This document shows, in pieces, positions 35,792 through 45,415 of a DNA stretch of 64,000 bases. A program made the position numbers and the translations under genes. The stretch comes from Bradyrhizobium sp. AZCC 2262. Its GTDB lineage: Bacteria; Pseudomonadota; Alphaproteobacteria; Rhizobiales; Xanthobacteraceae. The stretch lies in NCBI RefSeq assembly GCF_036924535.1, contig NZ_JAZHRT010000001.1, forward strand, positions 6,076,001-6,140,000, read 5' to 3'. The notes beneath the pieces were generated by a model that had not been told where the DNA came from, made no database searches, and saw nothing but the letters and a program-made list of their open reading frames with translations. Positions within the stretch are counted from its first letter, which is position 1; every line of letters starts with the position of its first letter.

Positions 35792-36760
35792 TCAGAGGTC
35801 TATGACAAGGCGCGAACTCAGCGCGCGCGAGCAACAGGGGGTAAAGCAGTCATGGCGCGACCGCTCTTCCTCCGTCAGATAGCGATCCCGGTGATCGATC
35901 TGGCCCGCCAACACGCCAGTTAGACAACTCCCGCAAAGGCCTTGGCCGCAGGATAGCCCAACGGAAACACCGTTCTGGTTCAAGATTTCTGCGACCGAAT
36001 GCTCCGGCGGAACCACTAGAATCTTTCCCGTCTTCGCGAGTTCGACTTCGAACGAGGAATTCTCCTCGACGCGTGGATCCTCACCTATAAATAGCTCGCA
36101 GTGCACATTGGCCGGTTCGTACCCCGCTCGATGCGCCGTTTCGCAAACATCTTTCATATAGCCGGCAGGACCGCAGACATAGATCTCTGCAAAAGATCGC
36201 ATCCTCTGCTCCAACGCACGAAGATCAATTCGCTGCGATGAGCCATCCTTCGAAAAATGAAACGTGACATGTCCGCGAAGGCCAGAGCTGCAGATTTCTT
36301 CATAGAACGCGGCCTCGCGAGAAGACCGAGCCGAATAGTGAAGGCAGAAATCCTCCCCTCGTTGGAATAGCCAGTTTGTCATGCAAAAGATGGGCGTAAT
36401 CCCGATGCCGGCAGCCAAGAACATTCGCGGCTTCGCTTCCGAATTCAGCTGAAAGAGATTCCGTGGGGCGCCCACACGAAGAATACTGCCGACCGCAGTA
36501 TGACTGTGAAGCGCGCTCGATCCACCTCGGGATTCCGCGCTGCGCTTAACAGCAATACAATAGCGAGTGCGGTCGCCGGGATCGCCATAGAGGGAGTATG
36601 GTCGAACGATTCCGGCCTCGATCTCGACGTCTATATGTGCACCGGGCGTGTATTCGGGAAGACTGGCGCCGGAGGTTGGCACAAGTTCGAATGAATACAC
36701 GTCAGGCGCACGCTGCACTTTCTTCGCGACCTGAACTGTGATCGCATCCTTATCTAGCAT
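35792..36760 (-). CDS. Phthalate-dioxygenase-reductase-type oxidoreductase (FMN, NAD, C-terminal 2Fe-2S)
   Basis: A 322-residue electron-transfer protein with three domains in order. The flavin barrel has IVRPYSLYGDPGDRTRY. The NAD domain has MFLAAGIGITPIFCM and EIYVCGPAGYMKDV. The C-terminal plant-type ferredoxin has cysteines in SCGQGLCGSC and a later Cys in FTPCCSRAL. This is the organisation of phthalate dioxygenase reductase and VanB. It lies 12 bases after the P450 gene on the same strand and is its likely redox partner, passing electrons from NADH to the haem. No oxygenase of the Rieske type is nearby. Confidence 0.92.
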   Translation of the reverse strand: MLDKDAITVQVAKKVQRAPDVYSFELVPTSGASLPEYTPGAHIDVEIEAGIVRPYSLYGDPGDRTRYCIAVKRSAESRGGSSALHSHTAVGSILRVGAPRNLFQLNSEAKPRMFLAAGIGITPIFCMTNWLFQRGEDFCLHYSARSSREAAFYEEICSSGLRGHVTFHFSKDGSSQRIDLRALEQRMRSFAEIYVCGPAGYMKDVCETAHRAGYEPANVHCELFIGEDPRVEENSSFEVELAKTGKILVVPPEHSVAEILNQNGVSVGLSCGQGLCGSCLTGVLAGQIDHRDRYLTEEERSRHDCFTPCCSRALSSRLVIDL

Positions 36761-36772
36761 TGTCAGGGCTCA

Positions 36773-37948
36773 TCAATGAAACGTAACCTGCAGAGATTCA
36801 AGACTCCGCACAGTGTTGTTCAACTGATGTTTCCTCTCACCGATTTCTATCCGAGCGACCTGAGTTGCCATCGCCGTAAGTACGGCACTAGCCTCAAGTC
36901 TTGCCAACATCTGGCCGGCACACACGTGCAAGCCGTGACCAAAAGCGACGTGGTCTGCCGCGTTACGGCCAATGTCGAAGCGATCTGGATCGCTGTACTT
37001 TCTTTCGTCTCGATTTGCCGATGCATACAGAACAACAACGTCTGCGTTCTCGGGCAGGGCAACTCCGGCCAATTCGGTGGCGCGACTTGTCACCCGCTTG
37101 AAGCCCAACGCAGGCGATTCGATGCGCAGGATTTCGTTGTAAGCGCGCCCCACGATTGTAGGCCGCTCCCGCAGCTTTTCCCATTGGTCGGGATTTCGCC
37201 CGAACAGATCAATCGCATTCGCTATTGAGCTTATGGTCGTGTCGATACCTGCTACCAGGTAAGCCGCCATAAGGCGCGGGCATTGATCACGCTGGATGAT
37301 GCCTTTTTCGGCTGCTTCGTACAGCGCAGCGCCCAAGCTGCCTTGACGGAGCCGGTTCGGATCCTGGTCCAGCCACTTGATGTACTCAAAACATTCCACA
37401 AACACGGGAAGAGAACGTTCGTAACGTTCATTCTGGGGCCCCATAACGTTGAAGTTTGCAGCGCCCCACGCGAGCAGCTGGTCGCTCCCCTCCTTCGGCA
37501 GCCCGATCAGTTCGCCGACGATTTTCAGAGGAAACACAGCGGCAAGATCGCTAACGCCGTCGAACTTCCGACGCTGTACTGCCGCTCTGACGAGGGCATC
37601 CGCCTCGGCCTGGACATAAGATTGAATTTCATTCATGCCCTTGGGCGTAAGTCGATCACCGAGGGCATTTCGAAGAGCGGTGTGCTGTGGAAGGTCGCTC
37701 TGGATAATAGATCCCTCGAAGGCTTGATTCAGGAACTCGTTGAATCCTACACCTTTGCCCGAAATGAAGGTCGCATTATCACCAAGGACCTGCCGCACCT
37801 CTGCATATCGAGCGCAACAGTAGGCCTGCAGCTGCTCGAGCCAAACAACCGGCCCGGCGTCACGCAAGCGCTTGTAGGTGGGATGCGGATCACTCAAGAC
37901 TTCATCAGAAAACAAGTCGACGTCAAAGCGCGGCAAGTCGCTTGGCAT
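36773..37948 (-). CDS. Cytochrome P450
   Basis: A class I-type soluble bacterial P450 of about 391 residues. The haem ligand motif is HVAFGHGLHVCAGQMLARLE, the oxygen-activation helix is AAYLVAGIDTTISSIANA, and the K-helix is YNEILRIESP. I prefer the start at MPSDLPRF (37948), which has GGGGGGA eight bases upstream. A longer frame reaches 37987. The short gap to the reductase indicates an operon. Related P450s with such partners O-demethylate methoxyphenols or methoxybenzoates, and the formaldehyde pathway on this island would suit that. Substrate remains unproven. Confidence 0.92.
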   Translation of the reverse strand: MPSDLPRFDVDLFSDEVLSDPHPTYKRLRDAGPVVWLEQLQAYCCARYAEVRQVLGDNATFISGKGVGFNEFLNQAFEGSIIQSDLPQHTALRNALGDRLTPKGMNEIQSYVQAEADALVRAAVQRRKFDGVSDLAAVFPLKIVGELIGLPKEGSDQLLAWGAANFNVMGPQNERYERSLPVFVECFEYIKWLDQDPNRLRQGSLGAALYEAAEKGIIQRDQCPRLMAAYLVAGIDTTISSIANAIDLFGRNPDQWEKLRERPTIVGRAYNEILRIESPALGFKRVTSRATELAGVALPENADVVVLYASANRDERKYSDPDRFDIGRNAADHVAFGHGLHVCAGQMLARLEASAVLTAMATQVARIEIGERKHQLNNTVRSLESLQVTFH

Positions 37949-38099
37949 GAAAAACATCCCCCCATTTGTTCCGAACCGGGTGACCAACTACTGACGTAGC
38001 GGTTCCTTTGCGGCAAGTTGGTCATGACCGTAGGTCATGCGGGGCGTGCCACATAGATCCAGCGGATCTGAAATAGATGAATCCAGACGAGTCAAAGCG

Positions 38100-38205
38100 A
38101 TTGCGGCAGGGTCTTGATTGCCGCGCTGATACCCTTTCGGATTTGCTTCGCCAGCGGCATTTTTGCAGATCGGTCGAGTCCCAATAGCAACTGTTTTGTC
38201 AGGCC
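38100..38205 (-). pseudogene. MocR regulator, N-terminal remnant (second copy)
   Basis: On the minus strand the reading LTKQLLLGLDRSAKMPLAKQ then IRKGISAAI matches the first 30 residues of the MocR at 20767-22173 (MTKPLNLPLDRSAKTPLTEQ). It then ends in unrelated sequence and a stop. The rest of the gene is missing. Confidence 0.75.
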
Positions 38206-38290
38206 TTGTGGTACATGATTTTTCTCAATTCTTGGTACTTTTTCCAACGATCAGAGAACGCTCAGTTAAGCAGCGGATACGATGCCCCAG
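38206..38290. promoter_or_regulatory. MocR/cupin-type promoter, copy 2 (orphan)
   Basis: TGGTACATGATTTTTCTCAA followed by TTCTTGGTACTTTTTCCAAC matches the promoter copies at 22.2 and 45.9 kb. No cupin gene follows here. The P450 and LysR genes now flank it, so it might have been reused or be inert. Confidence 0.55.
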
Positions 38291-38398
38291 ATGCGACCAT
38301 GTGATACGGTCAACACTGGACATTTTCTGACGAGCGAGAACCCACGAGTGATCCGATTGCACTTTGTTGAAGAACGCTCGCGAAGGATCAGGTAGACC

Positions 38399-39322
38399 GT
38401 GAACGACCGCGCAGATGCGATAGATCTAAGGCGGCTCATCTATTTCGTTGCAGTGGCGGAGGAGCTGCATTTTGGGCGGGCAGCAGCGCGGCTTGCAATC
38501 GCGCAGCCACCGCTCAGCCGCCAGGTAGCTCAGCTCGAAGCCGATTTGGGGGTCATACTCATTGACCGCAGCCGGATGCAGATACGTTTGACCCAAGCCG
38601 GATCTGTCCTGCTTGAGCGTGCACGCGACGTCTTGGAACGGCTCGATCGCGCCCAGCGCGAGATAAAGCGAATCGGAGAAGGTTTTTCGGGACATCTTCG
38701 CGTCGCGTTCGTTGGCTCAGCTACTTATGGTGTTCTTCCTAACGTCATCAAGGCATTTCGTTTGGCATATCCAGAAGTCGAACTGGCACTGTCGGCGATG
38801 AACAATGCTGAGCTGAAGCGGGCCGTCATCCAGCGCGAAATCGACATTGCCGTCGCACGGCCATCACTAGATGATGAGGAACTTAAAGTGGAACCTCTTC
38901 ACCATGAGCCCCTGATTCTCGCTTTGCCCGCCGCGTTAGCGTCGGCTCAAGCGCGCCCAATACGGCTGGCAGATATCAAGAGCAATACGTTCGTTCTTTA
39001 CCCGCGAAAGCCACGCCCGAGCTTCGCCGATTACATTCTCAAGATCTGTCTGGATGAGGGCTTCATTCCCAAATCGCAGGTGCTGGCCCAGGATTTTCAG
39101 ACCGCAATCAGTCTTATTTCCGTCGGAGTCGGGATTGCGCTGGTACCGGAATCCGTTTCCCAGTCGGAACGACCAGGCGTCACTTATTGCACTTATATAG
39201 GAAGCAATCCTGGCGCGTCTCTCTCGCTGAACTACAGGCGCGATAACCGCATGCCTCATCTCTTCAACTTCCTGAAGATTGCGAAAAAGGTCACGTCGGC
39301 ACGCGCGGGACTGAAAGCGTGA
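38399..39322 (+). CDS. LysR-family regulator, copy 2 (paralogue of the one at 31180)
   Basis: A 307-residue LysR protein that differs from the copy at 31180 at roughly 35-40 positions, mostly in the N-terminal third and last 30 residues. The effector-domain core (SATYGVLPNVIKAFRLAYPE, SYIGSNPGASLSLNYRRDN region) is almost the same, so the two probably sense the same ligand. It begins at GTG, as the paralogue does. It is divergent from the P450-reductase operon and is the natural candidate regulator of it. Confidence 0.9.
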   Translation: MNDRADAIDLRRLIYFVAVAEELHFGRAAARLAIAQPPLSRQVAQLEADLGVILIDRSRMQIRLTQAGSVLLERARDVLERLDRAQREIKRIGEGFSGHLRVAFVGSATYGVLPNVIKAFRLAYPEVELALSAMNNAELKRAVIQREIDIAVARPSLDDEELKVEPLHHEPLILALPAALASAQARPIRLADIKSNTFVLYPRKPRPSFADYILKICLDEGFIPKSQVLAQDFQTAISLISVGVGIALVPESVSQSERPGVTYCTYIGSNPGASLSLNYRRDNRMPHLFNFLKIAKKVTSARAGLKA

Positions 39323-39604
39323 CTCGTGACTATGTTGCTCGATCTCTCGACGCATGCCGCGCGCCGAACCTCTTGCAAACACGCTCTTTCGGCTTTCGAC
39401 GGCTTGACCATGGCTGCCCTGCCCACTGACTGGAATTGCCATATACATTCGCGTTGCAACGATGTTAGCGTGGTGCTTTGTCTCGCGTTGCGGTCGTGAC
39501 CACGACACAATGCCGTTCGGATGCGAGAACTAGGAACTGCGGAGTGAACTGGACTGCGAAAGGTTCAACTTTACGTGGTCGACAAATCCCGGGGAGGTTG
39601 ACCA

Positions 39605-40603
39605 ATGCTCGCGGAAAAAATCCCGATCAACGTCAAGCGTGGCGACAGCTTCGACCACTGGCATGAGGTCACTTGCCGCAACTACTCCGTGACGGAATGT
39701 AGACCCGTCTCCATCAAACATTTCTGCGCGCATATCTCGGTTTGGCGGTTCGGCGCACTGGTGATCAGCGACCTGTCCTGCAGCACCGCCGTCGATAACT
39801 TGATCACAATCACCCGCACGCCGGCCCACCTTCGAAGAGATTGTCGGGACGACTTTCAGCTATGGCTTATAACTGCGGGTAGCGCGGTATTTGCACAGGG
39901 CGGGCTCGAAGCACGGATGCAGCCCGGCGACTTGGTCCTGCAGGACCAGGCTCGCCCTTTCGCTCTGGAGTTCGGTCCCCGGCACGACGCCATATTGATA
40001 ACAATTCCGCGCCCCCTGATGATCTCGCGCCTACCCGCAGCGAGCAAGTTCGTTGCCCGTCGAATCTCAGGCGACACAAATCTCGGGAAACTGTCCGCCG
40101 CGATTATACGTCAATCAATTGCGCTGGGGGACACGTCCGACGAGGTAGCCGGGCGCGTCGGTTCTTCGGCGCTCGATATTTTGGCTACCACGATTGAGGT
40201 TCAGCTGGCGGAAAGAACGGATGACACCACGGCGCAGACGCGGCGCCTGGCTCAGGTGCAACGATTTGTCAGGGCAAACCTCCACAATCCCAAGCTGGAC
40301 CTCGATACGATCGCCAAGATCCAGAAAATGTCAACTCGCACCCTCAATCGCCTGTTTGCATCGGAAGGCACGACGCCAATTCGCTGGTTGTGGCAACAGC
40401 GGCTGGCCGCGAGTTTTAACGCACTTGCGGAAGGACACGTCAGTTATGTGACCGACGCGGCATTGAACTTTGGCTTCAGCGATTGTGCGCACTTCAGTCG
40501 CGCGTTTAAGGCCGCATATGGCCAATCTCCACAGACGCTTATTCGCGGGCGCATACATCCGCCGTCGGGTTTTGCGGGAATTGCGAGCGACCCGCGCCGC
40601 TAA
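39605..40603 (+). CDS. AraC-family regulator (FeaR/NahR-unrelated, AraC_binding_2 type)
   Basis: A 332-residue regulator. The sensing domain (about residues 30-190) has the AraC_binding_2 style (RDCRDDFQLWLITAGSAVFA, MQPGDLVLQDQARPFAL). The DNA-binding domain at the C-terminus has both helix-turn-helices (LDLDTIAKIQKMSTRTLNRL and VTDAALNFGFSDCAHFSRAF). Such proteins activate genes for aromatic acids or amines. GGGGAGG lies just before the ATG. The converging ABC operon or the P450 unit could be its target. Confidence 0.88.
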   Translation: MLAEKIPINVKRGDSFDHWHEVTCRNYSVTECRPVSIKHFCAHISVWRFGALVISDLSCSTAVDNLITITRTPAHLRRDCRDDFQLWLITAGSAVFAQGGLEARMQPGDLVLQDQARPFALEFGPRHDAILITIPRPLMISRLPAASKFVARRISGDTNLGKLSAAIIRQSIALGDTSDEVAGRVGSSALDILATTIEVQLAERTDDTTAQTRRLAQVQRFVRANLHNPKLDLDTIAKIQKMSTRTLNRLFASEGTTPIRWLWQQRLAASFNALAEGHVSYVTDAALNFGFSDCAHFSRAFKAAYGQSPQTLIRGRIHPPSGFAGIASDPRR

Positions 40604-40739
40604 CTCGATCTTGGGGCGGCGACAGTCGGTGAGCGCAACCGTGACCGCAGCGCCGACGGAGCTCTGTTTTGGGCTGGGAATTGGCCGGCATGACCTGATT
40701 GGAATGCCGTCTCCTGCTTGGTCTCAACCAAGGATGACA

Positions 40740-41447
40740 TCATCCGGCGGAAACATACCCGCCATACTCTTGAACTTCGTCCACCTTATCGGGCGATATC
40801 TCTCCCGTGATCGCGCCCTTCTCAATCAGCAGCACGCGATCGGACAAGCGGCGAATGAAGTCGAGGTGTTGTTCAACAACAACGATGGCCAATCCCCGCT
40901 CGAGGTGCAACCGGATCAGAACTTGCAGAATTTCGTCCACGATTGAAGGCTGAATTCCCTCCGTCGGCTCGTCCAGCAGGAGCAGCTTGGGACGCCCACA
41001 GAGACAGCGCGCAAGCGCCAGTATCTGCTGCTCGCCTCCCGATAACGCTCCTCCGGCGCGATCGAGGATGGAAGCAAGCCGAGGAAACTCGGTCACGATA
41101 CCCTTGATGGCCTCTTCTTCCGAAAGGTCGCGGCTTGGAACAAAGCCCATCCGCAGATTGTCAAGAGCCGACAGTTTCGGAAAAATGGCGCGACCTTGCG
41201 GTACGTAGCCGATACCGGCCCGTGCACGCAAAAACGACGATTTGTGCGTGATATCGGCATCATCAAATCTAATAGCACCGCTTGTCAGTGAGGTCTGTCC
41301 GACCAACGTTTTGAGTAGAGTCGTCTTTCCCATTCCGTTGTGTCCGAGCACGCCGATGACCTGACCATCGGTGAGGGTGAAGTTGATGCCCGTGAGGACC
41401 GGAATGCGACCGTAACCGGCGTGAACGTTTTCAACTTGGAGCATCAC
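40740..41447 (-). CDS. Branched-chain amino acid/amide-type ABC transporter ATPase (LivF-like)
   Basis: A 235-residue ATPase, the last gene of the transporter operon. Motifs are Walker A GHNGMGKTT, Q-loop YVPQGR, signature LSGGEQQ, Walker B LLLLDEPTEG and switch VVEQH. The GHNGMGKTT form is common in LivF and UrtE. The start overlaps the LivG-like stop by 4 bases. Confidence 0.93.
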   Translation of the reverse strand: MMLQVENVHAGYGRIPVLTGINFTLTDGQVIGVLGHNGMGKTTLLKTLVGQTSLTSGAIRFDDADITHKSSFLRARAGIGYVPQGRAIFPKLSALDNLRMGFVPSRDLSEEEAIKGIVTEFPRLASILDRAGGALSGGEQQILALARCLCGRPKLLLLDEPTEGIQPSIVDEILQVLIRLHLERGLAIVVVEQHLDFIRRLSDRVLLIEKGAITGEISPDKVDEVQEYGGYVSAG

Positions 41448-42169
41448 GCAGCAGCCCGCTTGCCGAGATAGATGTCTTTGACTACCTGATCGCTGAAGAC
41501 CTCTTCGACTCCCCCTTCGATGAGTATCGTTCCCTGATTGAATACCGTAATACGCTTCGCGATGCTTCGAATAAAAGACATATCGTGCTCGACCACAATT
41601 ATCGGATGCGTTCGATTGATCTCAACGATGAGCGTCGCCGTCTTCACTCGCTCTTCCTCGGTCATCCCGGCGGCAGGCTCGTCTAGCAGGATTAATTCGG
41701 GGTCGCCGCATAACACCACCCCCAATTCGACCAACTGGCGCTGACCATGCGCTAGTTGTCCTGCCATGCTGTTCACGAAACCGCCAAGCAACAACCGTTC
41801 GACCTGGGTATCGACCGCCTGTTCGATCGCTTTTCCCTTCTTGCGTCGTGCCGCGGCGATCCACAGATTCTCGCGCACCGAGAGGCCGTCGAAGATGCTG
41901 GGTTGCTGAGTCTTGATGCCGATGCCAAGCCGGGCGATTTCATGGGCCTGAAGCGACGTGATGTCGTTGCCTCGAAAACGTACGGATCCGCTCGTCGGCT
42001 TGATCTGGCCGGTGAGAAGCTTGAAGAAAGTGCTCTTTCCCGCGCCGTTGGGTCCAATCAGACAACGAATTTCGCTTTCCGCGAGCGAAAAGTCGACGCC
42101 GCGAATGGCCTGCATGCCGCCGAAATGCTTGACCAGCCCAACCGTCTCGATCAGTGGAGGGGTACTCAC
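41444..42169 (-). CDS. Branched-chain amino acid/amide-type ABC transporter ATPase (LivG-like)
   Basis: A 241-residue ATPase with Walker A GPNGAGKST, signature QLAHGQRQL, Walker B LILLDEPAAGM and switch VVEHD. The LAHGQRQ signature and the C-terminal YLGKR ending are typical of LivG and UrtD. It overlaps both neighbours by 4 bases, which implies a single transcript with coupled translation. Confidence 0.93.
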   Translation of the reverse strand: MSTPPLIETVGLVKHFGGMQAIRGVDFSLAESEIRCLIGPNGAGKSTFFKLLTGQIKPTSGSVRFRGNDITSLQAHEIARLGIGIKTQQPSIFDGLSVRENLWIAAARRKKGKAIEQAVDTQVERLLLGGFVNSMAGQLAHGQRQLVELGVVLCGDPELILLDEPAAGMTEEERVKTATLIVEINRTHPIIVVEHDMSFIRSIAKRITVFNQGTILIEGGVEEVFSDQVVKDIYLGKRAAA

Positions 42170-43209
42170 GGTTTATCCTTCTGCGGCGCGTTCGTAACTG
42201 CGATCGGCCAACGGCGCAGCGAGAGCAGCCAAGGGACCAGCCGGTCCGTCACGATAGGCGCCACGCCCTTGGGAACAAGCAGCACAAAGGCTAACAGAAC
42301 CGTCCCCAGAATGACGTTCGCATCGATGGTCTGCTGGGATCCAAGGCTTGCGGTCAGCCATGCGATCAACACCGCGCCGATCACTGGGCCAACCAACGTT
42401 CCGACTCCCCCGACCATCAGCCAGATGATGATCTGGGCGGATTGAACCACGCTGAACGCCGTCGGGCTTATGAAATTTGCCCACGCCGTAAACAGCCCAC
42501 CAGCGAGGCCCGCAATCGCGCCGCCGATTGCAAATGCAATCAGCTTGTGGAGCCGCGCATCGTAGCCCAGGAATTCGACCCGACTCTCATTCTCCCTGAT
42601 TGCGACGAGCACCCGCCCGAACCGCATGCGAAGCAACGCTCGCAATGCGAAGTAGACGAGTATCAGCACGACCATGCAGACGGCGAACATGCCCTCGGGA
42701 TCGAGCACCACGTCCGGATTAAAGGGCACGTTCAGGGCGGGTACGTTCGGGATCCCGTTGAATCCGCCGAGAGGAACGTCGCCAATACGATACTGCGGCC
42801 CCGCGGTCGAATTGACCACGTTATAGAAGATCAGCGTCACCGTCAGGGTGATCACCCCGACGTAGACGTCACTGATGCGCGCATAGAACATGAAATAGCC
42901 GAGCGTGGCCGCGAGCAGGGCCGGCAACGCCATCGCGATTGCCATAGGGATGGTGCTGTCTCCAAGATTGAGCACACCCACCGCGTAGGCGTAGCCCCCC
43001 AGGCCGAAGAAGGCGGAATGGCCGAAGCAAAGAATCCCGCCATAGCCCCAGATGAAGGCCAGGCTGAGGGCGAGAATGGCGAAGATCACATACAACGTGG
43101 CCCGCAGAAGAGCGAACAAGTCAAGTGCGAGAGGCAACCCGATGAGCAGCGCAATCCCGATGACGCCTACTGCGAAAAGGGAAGCATTGGAGCGAACAAA
43201 AGCGTACAT
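42166..43209 (-). CDS. Branched-chain amino acid/amide-type ABC permease (LivM-like)
   Basis: A 347-residue permease with about ten hydrophobic segments. It carries the LivM hallmark GYGGILCFGHSAFFGLGGYA near residue 55 and the EAA-like cytoplasmic loop RVLVAIRENESRVEFLGYDA. It pairs with the LivH-like permease, whose stop it overlaps by 1 base. Confidence 0.92.
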   Translation of the reverse strand: MYAFVRSNASLFAVGVIGIALLIGLPLALDLFALLRATLYVIFAILALSLAFIWGYGGILCFGHSAFFGLGGYAYAVGVLNLGDSTIPMAIAMALPALLAATLGYFMFYARISDVYVGVITLTVTLIFYNVVNSTAGPQYRIGDVPLGGFNGIPNVPALNVPFNPDVVLDPEGMFAVCMVVLILVYFALRALLRMRFGRVLVAIRENESRVEFLGYDARLHKLIAFAIGGAIAGLAGGLFTAWANFISPTAFSVVQSAQIIIWLMVGGVGTLVGPVIGAVLIAWLTASLGSQQTIDANVILGTVLLAFVLLVPKGVAPIVTDRLVPWLLSLRRWPIAVTNAPQKDKP

Positions 43210-44075
43210 CAGAGTGCTCGTCGGAAATATCGGCCGGTGATCCCGTTTGGCAACAGACGGATCAAGATAACCGCGCCAATAAGCAGCGCCACCTCCCCGT
43301 AGACGGGGTTGGAGACGAATGTTGCAAGTTGATTGACGAATCCGAATACGGCGGAAGCCGAAATCGTACCCACAAGCGGCGCCGGCCCGCCGCCTATGAC
43401 GGTGATGAAGGCACGACCAATATAGGACCCGCCGATGGACGGGAAAACACCGGAGATCGGCGCGAGCACCCCCCCGGCCAGTCCGGCGAGCCCCGCGCCA
43501 AACGCAAATGTTGTTGCATAGATCCTCGAGGTATCAACACCCAGGGCTGCAGCCATCTCGGCGTTCTGCATCGTTCCCCTGGCTAACAGCCCGAGCCGCG
43601 TCGTGCGCAAGACCGCATACACCCCGGCAATCGTGACCGTCGACATGAAGATGACAAAGAGCCCATAGCCACTCGCTTGATAGTCTCCCACCTTGATCGC
43701 TGGCAGGGGAGCCGGAACGCCTTCGGTGTGATCGCCGAAAACCATTGTCAGGCAGCCGACTATGAATAGGCTCAGCCCCCAGGTCGCCAGCATTGTTTCC
43801 ACCATCCGTCCGTACAGATGACGCATGATGACGCGCTCAACGAGCAACCCGATGATGGCCACCGTGATCGGTGGGACAATCAGGATCGCAATCCATATGT
43901 TGACGTGAAAATGGGTTGCGACAGCGGCGCTGTAGCTGCCCATGACCATAAACTCTCCGTGTGCCAGGTTTATAATGCGCATCATGCCGAAGACGACGGC
44001 AAGGCCGATGCTCATGAGAGCCAACGTCGCAATGCCGTTAACGAAATCAATTCCAACGAGGATGACGAAATCCAA
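43209..44075 (-). CDS. Branched-chain amino acid/amide-type ABC permease (LivH-like)
   Basis: A 288-residue permease with about eight hydrophobic segments. The N-terminal signature GMMRIINLAHGEFMVMGSYS and the loop RGTMQNAEMAAALGVDTSRI are characteristic of LivH. It starts 107 bases after the binding protein stop. Confidence 0.92.
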   Translation of the reverse strand: MDFVILVGIDFVNGIATLALMSIGLAVVFGMMRIINLAHGEFMVMGSYSAAVATHFHVNIWIAILIVPPITVAIIGLLVERVIMRHLYGRMVETMLATWGLSLFIVGCLTMVFGDHTEGVPAPLPAIKVGDYQASGYGLFVIFMSTVTIAGVYAVLRTTRLGLLARGTMQNAEMAAALGVDTSRIYATTFAFGAGLAGLAGGVLAPISGVFPSIGGSYIGRAFITVIGGGPAPLVGTISASAVFGFVNQLATFVSNPVYGEVALLIGAVILIRLLPNGITGRYFRRAL

Positions 44076-44182
44076 CTAAATATCTCCAGAATTGGACCGA
44101 GAGGTCGTGCGAGCGCTGTTTCTCAGACGATGTTACGATCGTACTACCGGCGGGCCGCAGACACCTGAATGACAATCACGTC

Positions 44183-45415
44183 TCACTTGACAGTGATCAC
44201 GTACTGCTTCGATTCACGGGGATTCCTCTTCAAGTCACAGACTGCGGCAACATCGATCGGCTTGCGCTGGGGCAGCGTATCGAGAATGACGGTCTTCTTG
44301 TCCTTGAATTTTGCGAGGCGAACGTCAAAGATGCTGTGATGGGTTTGCGGATCGATCATTATTTTTCCGCTCGGCCCATCGATCGTCAGTCCGCTCTCAA
44401 GCGCCTCGATCACCTTGTCGCGGTCGATCGTGCCTGCCTTCTTGACACCCTCGGCCCACTGCAGGACGCCTAGGTAGCTCGACATCGTCAAGTCCGTCAC
44501 CGGCGGATAGTCAGCCCCCATCTTCGCGCGGAAGCGCCGCAAGAAGTCCTTGTTTGCGGGAGTGTCGATATCCTCTACATAGTTGTACGCAACAACGATA
44601 CCGTTGGACTCTTCATTCGTGAGTACCATCTGCTCATTGCTACCCCCAAAGGTGGTCGACATGATCGGAATCTTGCCGGACAACCCAGCCGCATTGAACT
44701 GCCGATAGAACGAGATCGGGCCGCCACCGACAAGCACTGTCATGATCCAGTCGGGCTTCGCAGCCTGGATTTTGGAAATTGTGCTGCTGAAGTTAGTCGC
44801 GTCAATCGGGAAGAACTCAGTACCGATAACCCCCCCGCCCCGCTCCTTGGCATACTTCTTCACCCAGTCGGAGCTGATCTGGCCATAGTTGTAGTCCGCG
44901 GCAAGAATATAGCCCTTCTTTCCCCAGGTCTTCACTGCGTAGTCGACCATCACCTCGGTATTGTGTCCGGGGGTCGCGCCATCTACGAACACGTTCCGGT
45001 CGCAGACACCGCCTTCATACGGCATCGAATAGAAGTAGAGCGTCTTGTACCTGTTGAGCACCGGCCGGATGATTTCGCGCGAGGCGGACGTAATTCCTCC
45101 GTGCACGACGGCAACCTTGCTCTTGAGCGCCGCCTCCTGGGCATATTGCGCGTAAAGCTGCATATTGGACTGGGTATCGAAGCTGACGACCTTTATCTGA
45201 CGGCCAAGCAGCCCGCCGGCTGCATTCAGTTCGTCCACCGCAAACTTGAGAGCGTCGGACATCGACTTTCCGTACGCTTCAAGACCGCCGGACAGGTCGT
45301 ACATGCTGCCGACGACAATCGGGCCGCCTTCCGCAACGGCTTGGCGAAGCAATGTGGGAGCGAACACCGTCGCAGCCGCACCGCCCTTCAGCAAGGATCT
45401 TCGATTCATAACCAT
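44183..45415 (-). CDS. ABC transporter periplasmic binding protein (amide/urea-type, UrtA/AmiC-like)
   Basis: A 410-residue type I periplasmic binding protein with a Tat-like leader (NRRSLLKGGAAATVFAPTLL). It starts MVM or MNRRS; both are possible. The mature part begins IVVGSMYDLSGGLEAYGKSM. The YFYSMPYEGG...NVFVDGATPGHN stretch resembles the YEG...NIFYTGA.PNQ motif of urea and short-amide sensors and binders. This suggests an amide-containing ligand and agrees with the two amidases. It is the first gene of the operon that continues with LivHMGF. Confidence 0.9.
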   Translation of the reverse strand: MVMNRRSLLKGGAAATVFAPTLLRQAVAEGGPIVVGSMYDLSGGLEAYGKSMSDALKFAVDELNAAGGLLGRQIKVVSFDTQSNMQLYAQYAQEAALKSKVAVVHGGITSASREIIRPVLNRYKTLYFYSMPYEGGVCDRNVFVDGATPGHNTEVMVDYAVKTWGKKGYILAADYNYGQISSDWVKKYAKERGGGVIGTEFFPIDATNFSSTISKIQAAKPDWIMTVLVGGGPISFYRQFNAAGLSGKIPIMSTTFGGSNEQMVLTNEESNGIVVAYNYVEDIDTPANKDFLRRFRAKMGADYPPVTDLTMSSYLGVLQWAEGVKKAGTIDRDKVIEALESGLTIDGPSGKIMIDPQTHHSIFDVRLAKFKDKKTVILDTLPQRKPIDVAAVCDLKRNPRESKQYVITVK

